This document shows positions 8,080-14,239 of a DNA stretch of 19,369 bases, one piece after another. Made by a program: the position numbers and the translations under genes. Where the stretch lies: the NCBI GenBank assembly GCA_948467695.1, contig CAOKFJ010000006.1, positions 1 to 19,369 on the forward strand, given 5' to 3'. Each line of letters begins with the position of its first letter. The first letter of the stretch is position 1. The notes beneath the pieces are model-generated. The model did not search any database. It saw only the letters and a program-made list of their open reading frames with translations, and was not told where the DNA came from. Source of the stretch: an uncultured Allobaculum sp. GTDB lineage: Bacteria > Bacillota_I > Bacilli_A > Erysipelotrichales > Erysipelotrichaceae.

Positions 8080-8562
8080 TCACTCGCCTCCCATCAGCGA
8101 CTCGAAGCTTTCTTCCGCTTCGCTTGGAACGAAGTGGAAGGTTACAGGCACGCCCATGCGCTGCAGTTCTCTGAAGTCTTCCGCTTCTTTTTCGTCCATG
8201 GACACCATTTTTTTGATGTTCTTTTTGCCTTCGCCATCGAACATGATGCCGATGTTGACTTTCGGGATCTGCACGCCGTTTTTAGCGAGCTTGACAAGTG
8301 TTTCGGGTTCGCGCACAACCAGCAGCACGTTGTGGTTGTCGTATTTGCCGGCGGCAAAGTTGGCGATGGCGGTGTCGGTGTCGATGATCGACATGCCGGT
8401 GCCGGCGGGTTTGGACATGCGCATGGCGGTCTTCTGAACCTCGTCCTTGCTGACGGTGTCGTCAACCACCATCAGGCGTTTGGCTTTCGTGGCGCCTGCC
8501 CACTGTGTGACTACGATGCCGTGGATCAGACGCTGATCCACTCTTGCTAATACCAGACTCAT
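8080..8562 (-). CDS. PTS mannose/fructose/sorbose-family IIB component
   Basis: 160 aa cytoplasmic phosphotransfer subunit and first gene of the operon. The N-terminus MSLVLARVDQRLIHGIVVTQW contains the phosphorylated His at position 14 in the RVDQRLIHG motif. The fold continues with LMVVDD and the NVLLVVREPETLVKL strand-helix. The start is preceded by GAGGAG with normal spacing. A promoter at 8598-8626 implies a leader of only about 30 nt. Confidence 0.95.
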   Translation of the reverse strand: MSLVLARVDQRLIHGIVVTQWAGATKAKRLMVVDDTVSKDEVQKTAMRMSKPAGTGMSIIDTDTAIANFAAGKYDNHNVLLVVREPETLVKLAKNGVQIPKVNIGIMFDGEGKKNIKKMVSMDEKEAEDFRELQRMGVPVTFHFVPSEAEESFESLMGGE

Positions 8563-8597
8563 TTGTAATTTCTCCTCTTCTGTCTTGTGACGATGGC

Positions 8598-8626
8598 ATC
8601 ATACAAATCGTGGAAACCCGTTACAA
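8598..8626 (-). promoter_or_regulatory. Sigma-A-type promoter of the mannose-family PTS/GH13 operon
   Basis: On the minus strand, TTGTAA (8621-8626) and TATGAT (8598-8603, 5 of 6 to TATAAT) are separated by exactly 17 bp. The site lies 36 bp before the IIB start codon. The spacer/-35 area contains TGGAAA...GTTACA partial symmetry that could be an operator. Confidence 0.65.
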
Positions 8627-8979
8627 TGCTTCGAGGCGATACGGGGAAACCGTCCTGCAAGTCGGAAAATACCCGAAAGCACGGGAATTTAATCATATCT
8701 CAATAGGATGAAATAGTTGAATAATCAAGATGAAAAAACTTCTCTTCAGTTAAGGATAAATAATGATTTTATAAATTGATATGAATTCATAAATCGTTTT
8801 ATATACTAATAAATTAATTATTAATAAAATTTTTATGAGACGCGAGGATCGGAAGTGAGACAACTCGCCGCTTTTTTCTTTTTGGGAAAGAGAAAAAGAA
8901 TTCTGAGAAGAATGGAGCAAGAACTTTTTTCTCTATATGGACATCGCGGAGGATATCCATACAAATGCATGCAGTCCAT

Positions 8980-9020
8980 ACAAAAACGCCTTCTTTGCAT
9001 TCAGTACGAATGAAGAAGGC
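8980..9020 (-). terminator. Orphan terminator-like hairpin (minus strand)
   Basis: GCCTTCTT + CATTC (8988-8995, 8998-9002) pairs with GAATG + AAGAAGGC (9008-9020), with a 2-nt bulge and a 5-nt loop. On the minus strand it is followed by GTTTTTGT. No minus-strand gene lies just upstream of it, so it may block antisense transcription or be a remnant. Confidence 0.5.
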
Positions 9021-9060
9021 AGAGGGTATCTGATAAGAATATAGTTCTTTTCCATATAGC

Positions 9061-9120
9061 TGATAATTATACTCACGAGTATAATTATCATGAGTATAAT
9101 ACTTACGATAATATAATTGA
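9061..9120. promoter_or_regulatory. Large palindrome plus degenerate copy upstream of the ATPase gene (putative operator)
   Basis: TGATAATTATACTC (9061-9074) and GAGTATAATTATCA (9077-9090) are perfect 14-bp inverted arms around a 2-bp centre. A further half-site GAGTATAAT lies at 9092-9100, followed by a degenerate copy (ACTTACGA...ATATAATT, 9101-9118). The element ends about 20 bp before the start codon at 9140, in the place of a promoter/operator, and contains TATAAT words on both strands. Confidence 0.75.
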
Positions 9121-9139
9121 TAGGAAAGAGGGAAAGAAT

Positions 9140-10633
9140 ATGTTTATTGGGAGAACAACTGAACTGCAGTTTCTGGAGAACCTCTGGAACAATCCGGATG
9201 GTCAGCTTGTCATTCTATATGGGAGAAGACGTGTTGGGAAAACAGAATTGCTTAAGCAATTCTGCCAGGGAAAAGACCATATTTTCTATGCCTGTGAACA
9301 GACTTCCGATTTAGTGCAGAGACAGAAATTCAGTCGAGCAGTTCTGCAGTCGGGTCATCCGCTGGCAGGGATGATTTCGGTATTTGAGGACTGGGAAACT
9401 GCGTTGAGAGCAGTGACTATGGATGCAGAAAAAAGCAGAAATCTGCTGTTGATAGATGAATTCCCCTATATCTTCAAAGCGGATCCATCGTTTACCTATA
9501 TGCTGCAGAATCTTTGGGATCATGTTCTAAAAGATCAGAATCTGATGGTTATTTTGTGCGGAAGTTCAATGAGCTTTATTGAGAACGAAATCCTTGGTCA
9601 TAAAAATCCGCTTTATGGAAGATCAACGGGAATTCTCAAATTGGAACCGATGGATTTTTATAGTGCCCGGGATTTTTTTCCGGAATACGATGATGAACAG
9701 AAAATTCTGGCTTATTCCATTCTCGGAGGAATCCCCTATTATCTGAAACAGTTCAATCCTGAAAAATCTTTGCAGAGAAATATCATTTCGCAAATACTGA
9801 CACCAGGCACTGTACTGTACAACGAGACGGAATTTCTGATGCGTGAAGAACTGAGAGAACCCTCTCTATATAATGCGATTATCGAAACCATCGCTGCCGG
9901 ATCAACAAAATCTACTGATATCGCGACAAGATCAGGTGTGAAGGCGCAGACTTCGCTTCCAAAATATCTAACCAGTCTGGAGGAGCTTCAGCTTGTGCGC
10001 AGAGAGTTTTCTGTAGATACAGGAGCAAAAACAAAATCCAATCGAAACAGAGGCAGCTACAGAATTTGTGATCCGTTTTTTAAATTCTGGTATTCCTTTG
10101 GATCACCTTATCGATCGGCAATTGACGCTGGGGAAGGAGAACAAGTATTTTCTCATTTGATATCTCCATCACTTCACGCATTTGCGTCACAAATGTTTGA
10201 AGACATCTGTATGGAGTATGTCCGCGTTCTGAATCGGGAGAATGCACTTCCGTTCTGGGTATGCGAACTTGGAAGGTGGATGGGAAAAGCCACAGTCCGC
10301 GATTTAAACGCTGAAAATGGTTTGCGTACCGCAGAAACTGAAATCGATGTGATGGGGATCAGTGCGGATCATACCCAGTATGTGATCGGGGAATGTAAAT
10401 TCAAAAGCGTACCTTTTTCGTATAGGGAACTGCTGCAGCTGAAAGCGAAAGCTGTCCCAGGACTTCAGCATGCAGAAGTGTATTACATGCTCTTTTCTTT
10501 ATCCGGATTTGACCAGCAAGTATGCCAGGAAGCACAGAATAATCCATATCTGCGTCTTGTGAGTTTGCATGACATTGTTCATCCCGAGCAGAGATCTTCC
10601 GCCGCCGACTGGCTAAATATGAAAAACGTTTAG
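9140..10633 (+). CDS. AAA-family ATPase with DUF234-like (PD-(D/E)xK-like) C-terminal domain
   Basis: 497 aa, ATG preceded by AAGAGGG. Residues 1-230 form an archaeal-type P-loop ATPase: FIGRTTELQFLENLW start, Walker A GRRRVGKT (28-35), Walker B LLLIDEFPY (102-110, D106/E107), and a CGSSMSFIENE sensor-like segment. A winged-helix-like middle follows (SGVKAQTSLPKYLTSLEELQLVRRE, around 275-300). The C-terminal part has FKFWYSF and then E-I-D...ECKFK, the arrangement of a PD-(D/E)xK nuclease-like core as in DUF234. These proteins are widespread in anaerobes and archaea and have no established function. No transposase is adjacent, but the gene is set off by AT-rich DNA and terminators, and codon use seems more AT-rich than in the PTS genes. 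Its upstream palindrome suggests tight regulation, possibly autoregulation. Confidence 0.92.
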   Translation: MFIGRTTELQFLENLWNNPDGQLVILYGRRRVGKTELLKQFCQGKDHIFYACEQTSDLVQRQKFSRAVLQSGHPLAGMISVFEDWETALRAVTMDAEKSRNLLLIDEFPYIFKADPSFTYMLQNLWDHVLKDQNLMVILCGSSMSFIENEILGHKNPLYGRSTGILKLEPMDFYSARDFFPEYDDEQKILAYSILGGIPYYLKQFNPEKSLQRNIISQILTPGTVLYNETEFLMREELREPSLYNAIIETIAAGSTKSTDIATRSGVKAQTSLPKYLTSLEELQLVRREFSVDTGAKTKSNRNRGSYRICDPFFKFWYSFGSPYRSAIDAGEGEQVFSHLISPSLHAFASQMFEDICMEYVRVLNRENALPFWVCELGRWMGKATVRDLNAENGLRTAETEIDVMGISADHTQYVIGECKFKSVPFSYRELLQLKAKAVPGLQHAEVYYMLFSLSGFDQQVCQEAQNNPYLRLVSLHDIVHPEQRSSAADWLNMKNV

Positions 10634-10637
10634 AAAG

Positions 10638-10847
10638 ATGCTCAAAGCAGCTGATATCCTTCGTGAACAGGATATATACTGGAGAAATTTTCGTCAGCCG
10701 CACCGGAAAGAATGGAACTATATTCTGGAGTATTGTTTTGGAAGAAAAGAATACGAAAAAGAAATCCAGAAACTTAAGCAGTATGTAGAGAAATTCCGAC
10801 AGGAAAGAAAAATGGTTGTGCGTCGCGGGAAAAAGCCGTCCCGTTAA
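10638..10847 (+). CDS. Small hypothetical protein, possible companion of the ATPase
   Basis: 69 aa, starting 4 bp after the ATPase stop codon and ending before the shared terminator. The ribosome site is weak (AGAAAG), so it would depend on translational coupling. The sequence has a protein-like mix of aromatic and charged residues (YWRNFRQPHRKEWNYILEY), then a predicted charged helix (KEYEKEIQKLKQYVEKFRQERK) and a basic tail. I recognise no family. It could be a fragment or chance frame; position and composition favour a real gene slightly. Confidence 0.45.
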   Translation: MLKAADILREQDIYWRNFRQPHRKEWNYILEYCFGRKEYEKEIQKLKQYVEKFRQERKMVVRRGKKPSR

Positions 10848-10894
10848 TCGATTGGGAATTTCTGTCGATATTGAGCAACGTATGAAAACAAAAG

Positions 10895-10940
10895 AAAAGC
10901 AGAATTGTTCATCAACGAAAGAAACAATTCTGCTTTTTCT
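10895..10940. terminator. Bidirectional terminator between the convergent ATPase and aldo/keto reductase genes
   Basis: A 15-bp perfect stem (AAAAGCAGAATTGTT at 10895-10909 with its complement at 10923-10937) has a 13-nt loop. The plus strand continues in T-rich sequence and the minus strand reads TTTTCTTTTGTTTTC after the stem. It therefore can serve both flanking genes. Confidence 0.88.
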
Positions 10941-11008
10941 TTATGTTCAAAATGGATTGTTCGAAAAGAGGAATCCTTCCAAAGTACGGAAAGAATCACA
11001 AAAGCCGA

Positions 11009-11941
11009 TCAGGGAAGCGGATGGTGCTCTGCAGTATACAGTGCATACCATTCCTGACGCGTCAGTTCGATATCGGCACCGGCTGCCATCTCCTTAAGAT
11101 GCGCGGGGCTTGTGGTTCCGGCGATGACCTGCATTTTTGCAGGAAGACGCAGAATCCATGCGGCGGCAATGGCAGACTTGGCGACATCGTATTTCACCGC
11201 AAGCTGATCCATTACTTCATTGAGCGCAGAGTATTTCGGGTTGTTAAGGAATGTGCCGTCTTCCCAGCTTGCCTGAAGCGGGCACCATGCCTGCAGGCAG
11301 ATGTCGTTTTCCAGAGCGTAGTCGAGAATCTGGTCTGCGCGACTGGGGGCATGATGGTCGGTCATGTTGAAGTAGACGCCTTCGTCCACCGCAAGCGCAT
11401 GAACCGGGGAAAGCTGAATCTGGTTGATGATCAGATCCTGGCTGACATATTTCTGCAGCATGCGCATTTTGGAAGCGGGAAAGTTGGATACGCCAAAGAA
11501 GCGGACAAGTTTCTGAGAGCGCAGTTCATTGAAGGCTTCGGCGACTTCTTTTGGGTCCATCAGCGGATCGGGACGATGCAGGAGCAGAACATCGAGATAG
11601 CCGCAGTGCAGTTTTTCGATGGACTGCTTTGCCTGCGCGATGATGTAGTCTTTGCCGGTGTCGTAGCGCGGTCCGCCATGATCAACAGTGACGATGTCGC
11701 ACTTGGACTGGATGATCATCTGCTTGCGCAGATCAGGGTTCTTTTTGAGGACGTTGCCGAATGCTGTTTCGCATTCGCCTTTTCCATAGATGTCGGCATG
11801 GTCGAAATAGTTGATGCCAAGATCAAGCGCGCAGCGGATCAGTTCTTCAAGTTTGTCTTCGCTCAAAGAAGAGATGCGCATGCAGCCAAGGGAAATGGTC
11901 GATACGTTCAGATCGGTGTGAGGCAGATTGAATGTTTTCAT
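11009..11941 (-). CDS. Aldo/keto reductase (YdhF-like)
   Basis: 310 aa NADPH-dependent oxidoreductase of the AKR (beta/alpha)8 family, cytoplasmic, reducing unidentified carbonyl compounds. The tetrad is complete: D47 and Y52 (YFDHADIYG), K80 (IQSK) and H122 (LLLHRPDP). RFFGVSNF and the C-terminal AAWILRLPAKMQVIAGTTSP cofactor region are also visible, as in the E. coli YdhF subgroup. The ATG at 11939-11941 gives the normal N-terminus (MKTFNLPHTDLNVSTISLGCMR). An in-frame TTG eight codons upstream is possible but less likely. It is monocistronic, with a TATAAT-containing promoter candidate upstream and the shared terminator downstream. Substrate unknown. Confidence 0.95.
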   Translation of the reverse strand: MKTFNLPHTDLNVSTISLGCMRISSLSEDKLEELIRCALDLGINYFDHADIYGKGECETAFGNVLKKNPDLRKQMIIQSKCDIVTVDHGGPRYDTGKDYIIAQAKQSIEKLHCGYLDVLLLHRPDPLMDPKEVAEAFNELRSQKLVRFFGVSNFPASKMRMLQKYVSQDLIINQIQLSPVHALAVDEGVYFNMTDHHAPSRADQILDYALENDICLQAWCPLQASWEDGTFLNNPKYSALNEVMDQLAVKYDVAKSAIAAAWILRLPAKMQVIAGTTSPAHLKEMAAGADIELTRQEWYALYTAEHHPLP

Positions 11942-12054
11942 AGTGATCTCTTTTCCTGTTTTCAATGGAATCGATGCGGCAGCGACATGCCGATTCTTTG
12001 CGAGGCGAAATGAGAGGATGCGCTGCTGTCGTGCTCGAATTCCTGAATCTTTTT

Positions 12055-12086
12055 TATTATAGCGGTAAATGATCTTTCCAAATTTG
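12055..12086 (-). promoter_or_regulatory. Candidate promoter of the aldo/keto reductase gene
   Basis: Minus-strand consensus -10 TATAAT occupies 12055-12060, about 115 bp before the start codon. The -35 region (12076-12086, TTTGGA/AATTTG) is weak or badly spaced. Confidence 0.4.
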
Positions 12087-12278
12087 CGAAATGCTTTGAA
12101 AAGGATAGCAGGGCAACTCTGCTCGTATGTCAGAATAGAATCTGTTTATGGAGTTTATAAGGATTTCAGAAGCATGATTGGCTTGCAGCTTTCAATCGGA
12201 TCAGATATCTGATTTTCATATATTTTCTGCGGCAGATTTGAGTCGCAACGACCGGTTTTGCGCAGGTGCAACCGCTGG

Positions 12279-12291
12279 TTGACAAATTGTC
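12279..12291 (+). promoter_or_regulatory. Putative -35 element overlapping an operator of the XRE regulator
   Basis: Consensus TTGACA (12279-12284) overlaps the perfect inverted repeat GACAA-A-TTGTC (12281-12291), about 90 bp before the regulator gene. No good -10 is found at 16-18 bp. The symmetry fits a dimeric XRE repressor and suggests autoregulation, but this is inferred. Confidence 0.4.
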
Positions 12292-12381
12292 CGCCTCCGA
12301 TTGGTGGTATGTATCGCAAAAATCCGTATTCTGTAAACAGATGCACTCGAGAGCTCTTACCTTGAACAGGAGGATTCACAT

Positions 12382-13365
12382 ATGATTCTGGCAGATAAAA
12401 TTATCCGCTTGAGAAAGAAAAACGGCTGGTCGCAGGAAGATCTGGCTGACAAAATGAACGTTTCGCGCCAGGCGGTTTCCAAATGGGAAGGCGCGCAGTC
12501 GACACCGGATCTGGGAAAGATCGTTCAGATGAGCGAGTTGTTCGGCGTGAGTACGGACTATCTGCTCAAAGATGAAATTGAGATGGAAGCATTCACGGAA
12601 GACAGTCCGCTCGATTATTCCAGACGCCATGTATCGATGGAACAGGCCAATGACTATCTGCGACTTCGAAAGGACGCGTCTTTGCAAATTGCCATTGCCA
12701 CATTTATATGCGTGATTGCCGCGGTTCCGCTTCTGCTTTTAGAAGCCATGGCGGCGACTCATATGTTTTCCATCAGCGAAGAAGCTGCCGCAGGTGTCGG
12801 TCTGATTGTGCTGCTCATGCTTGTCGCCGGCGCAGTCGCCATTTTCCTGTATACCGGATTCAAAGCCGAGCCGTATGAATTTCTGGAGAAAGAACCGTTC
12901 GAAACCGACTTTGGCGTATCGGGCATGGTGCGTGAAAGACAGAACGATTTCCGTTCGCTTTATTCAAGAATGAATATTATCGCGACATGCATCTGCGTGC
13001 TGTCGCCCATTCCGCTGTTTGCAGGGATGTTTTTCAAAAATGAATTTCTGATGATTGTCATGCTGACGATAACGATGGCGCTTGCTGGTCTTGGCGCGGC
13101 GATTTTCATTGTTGCCGGTGTGCAGTGGGAGAGCATGGAAAAACTTCTGCAGGAAGGCGAGTTCACGATAGACGAGAAGAAAAACAGCCGCGTCAAAGAA
13201 GCGGTTGCCACCATTTACTGGCTGAGTGCGACGGTCATTTATCTGGGATGGAGTTTCTGGAGTGATCAGTGGGAGCGAACATGGATTGTATGGCCCGTAG
13301 CCGGCGTGCTTTATGCCGTGGTGATCAGTATTGTGAACCTCGCGCTGAAAGCAAAAAATGAGTAG
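12382..13365 (+). CDS. XRE-family HTH regulator with about six C-terminal transmembrane segments
   Basis: 327 aa, ATG after a perfect AGGAGG. Residues 5-62 form a HTH_3/Cro-C1 domain (WSQEDLADKMNVSRQAVSKWEGAQSTPDL pattern). After a linker, hydrophobic segments appear at about 101-122, 138-158, 199-217, 221-246, 273-291 and 301-322, so the DNA-binding domain is tethered to the membrane. Such HTH plus membrane fusions are common in Bacillota and may sense envelope or membrane conditions; no ligand is known for this one. It stands alone between the divergent aldo/keto reductase gene and its own terminator (13414-13468), so its targets are not indicated by operon context. Confidence 0.9.
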   Translation: MILADKIIRLRKKNGWSQEDLADKMNVSRQAVSKWEGAQSTPDLGKIVQMSELFGVSTDYLLKDEIEMEAFTEDSPLDYSRRHVSMEQANDYLRLRKDASLQIAIATFICVIAAVPLLLLEAMAATHMFSISEEAAAGVGLIVLLMLVAGAVAIFLYTGFKAEPYEFLEKEPFETDFGVSGMVRERQNDFRSLYSRMNIIATCICVLSPIPLFAGMFFKNEFLMIVMLTITMALAGLGAAIFIVAGVQWESMEKLLQEGEFTIDEKKNSRVKEAVATIYWLSATVIYLGWSFWSDQWERTWIVWPVAGVLYAVVISIVNLALKAKNE

Positions 13366-13413
13366 CTTCTGAAGATGCGATGCTTTCGTGACGAAAGGTA
13401 AAGAAGATAGAAG

Positions 13414-13468
13414 AAAACGTGCATGCGATTGATCTGCATCAGAGCAGACTGAGCGCATGCACGTTTTT
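13414..13468 (+). terminator. Terminator of the XRE regulator gene
   Basis: AAAACGTGCATGCG (13414-13427) pairs with CGCATGCACGTTTT (13454-13467), a 14-bp stem. A 26-nt loop contains a smaller CTGC/GCAG hairpin. The stem runs into a five-T tract. Confidence 0.85.
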
Positions 13469-13802
13469 AGCGTCTGGAAAGTTTGACGACAATTTCTGTA
13501 TTCCATGCGCAAAGATGAATCCGCGCATGGAAACACGCTTTGGGATTCTGATGGTCGAACAGACAGGATGCATCGCAATAGAGGCGCTGGGAATTGATTG
13601 GAATTTCTCGAGGATTTGGAGGCATAGCGTGTTAAGCAAAACTGGTGGAGAAGAAGTAAAAGAATGCGTGTCGATGATGATTCCGGAAGAATTCGGAGAT
13701 GGTGAAAAGAAATAGTTTTGGCTTTTGTTTTTCAATCGAGAACAAAAATGTTGAAATCACGGAGAAAATAACATGAAATCGGAATGTTTTAAGTAAATTT
13801 TT

Positions 13803-13816
13803 TGTAAACCCTTACA
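13803..13816 (+). promoter_or_regulatory. Putative cre (CcpA) site upstream of the secreted hydrolase
   Basis: TGTAAACCCTTACA matches 13 of 14 positions of the cre consensus TGWAANCGNTNWCA (C in place of G at the centre) and is itself symmetric (TGTAA/TTACA). It ends 7 bp before a TTGATA -35-like element, a position consistent with catabolite control of a glycan-use gene. Confidence 0.5.
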
Positions 13817-13823
13817 TATTTAT

Positions 13824-13855
13824 TTGATAAATTTTACTAAAATGCTAAATATAAA
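13824..13855 (+). promoter_or_regulatory. Candidate promoter of the secreted GH43-like gene
   Basis: TTGATA (13824-13829) is followed at 16 bp by TAAATA (13846-13851), overlapping TATAAA (13850-13855). The local sequence is AT-rich. The -10 match is mediocre and spacing is imperfect. If used, the 5' leader is about 380 nt. Confidence 0.35.
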
Positions 13856-13989
13856 GTATCAGTCGCCAGACATATGGAGTGCATGACCTCATTCCCGCTT
13901 AAAGAAAAAGCGGATGACACCCCCACTCGAGTTCTGTATTCCTTCGGGCATGCGAGGCGGCATAGTAAAGTGCCATAAGAAAAGGAGGC

Positions 13990-14046
13990 ATGCTGCTGAA
14001 ATATTCGATCGGCATCACATTCGCATCATTTGGGCAGTTCTTGTAA
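13990..14046 (+). other. Possible 18-codon leader peptide
   Basis: A perfect AAGGAGG (13982-13988) is followed by ATG and a short hydrophobic frame (MLLKYSIGITFASFGQFL) ending in TAA at 14044-14046. Spacing from the ribosome site to ATG is unusually short. It lies inside the leader of the secreted hydrolase, so a regulatory leader peptide is possible. Confidence 0.25.
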
Positions 14047-14139
14047 ACACTCTTATCCCCCTAACCGTTTTGCCTGTATGGAAAGGCCATGAGCCTTCTT
14101 CGTACTGTCTGATGATGATGTTTTCCAGTCTGCATAGAC

Positions 14140-14186
14140 TCTGCACGTTTTGCTTTCAAGCAAGGCTGCCAGGCAGAGCGTGCAGA
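14140..14186 (+). promoter_or_regulatory. Compact three-stem RNA structure in the leader of the secreted hydrolase
   Basis: Closing stem TCTGCACG/CGTGCAGA (14140-14147 with 14179-14186) encloses two further inverted repeats: TTGCTT/AAGCAA (14150-14155 with 14158-14163) and CTGCC/GGCAG (14166-14170 with 14172-14176). It sits about 55 nt before the start codon and has no U-tract after it. Confidence 0.45.
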
Positions 14187-14239
14187 AAAAATTCAAACCC
14201 AAAACAGATTCAAAAAAGAGAAAAAAGGAATTAAACATA

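Larger units (their letters stand above)
8563..9139. other. 577-bp AT-rich intergenic region between the divergent PTS operon and ATPase gene
   Basis: Contents in order: the PTS operon promoter (8598-8626); a very AT-rich stretch (about 8690-8840) containing the palindrome ATGAATTCAT; a weak GCGAG/CTCGC hairpin followed by TTTTTTCTTTTT on the plus strand (about 8840-8883); TATGGA/TCCATA inverted repeats near 8936-8961; a minus-strand terminator-like hairpin (8980-9020) with no gene to serve; and the large palindrome at 9061-9090 before the ATPase gene. No convincing coding region is seen. Confidence 0.7.
11942..12381. other. Intergenic region between the divergent aldo/keto reductase and XRE regulator genes
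   Basis: This holds the upstream regions of both genes. A perfect TATAAT on the minus strand lies at 12055-12060. TTGACA with the inverted repeat GACAAATTGTC lies at 12279-12291, ahead of the plus-strand regulator. The middle (about 12100-12240) shows no recognisable gene or RNA. Confidence 0.6.
13366..14239. other. 874-bp region without a confident gene: terminator, spacer and long structured leader
   Basis: The first part holds the regulator's terminator. About 13470-13780 shows nothing recognisable: one 98-codon frame on each strand crosses it, but neither has a clear ribosome site or family resemblance. From 13803 the content is regulatory: a cre-like site, a candidate promoter, then a leader of roughly 380 nt with hairpins (13889-13917, 14140-14186) and a short frame of 18 codons at 13990-14046 behind a perfect AAGGAGG. 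Confidence 0.6.

Noticed and set aside
6191..8174. Long plus-strand frames antisense to PTS IIA, IID and IIC (6191-7306, 7227-8174)
   Set aside because: They overlap unmistakable PTS genes, and their composition (runs of D, H, R, Q) is typical of shadow frames.
8611..8625. cre (CcpA) site in the PTS operon promoter (TGGAAACCCGTTACA)
   Set aside because: The half-sites resemble cre, but the element is one base too long and lacks the central CG at the right place, so it does not fit the consensus.
13419..13735. 98-codon frames on both strands between the XRE regulator and the secreted hydrolase
   Set aside because: The plus frame begins inside the terminator stem and neither has a credible ribosome site or known similarity. 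I cannot exclude a decayed gene fragment.
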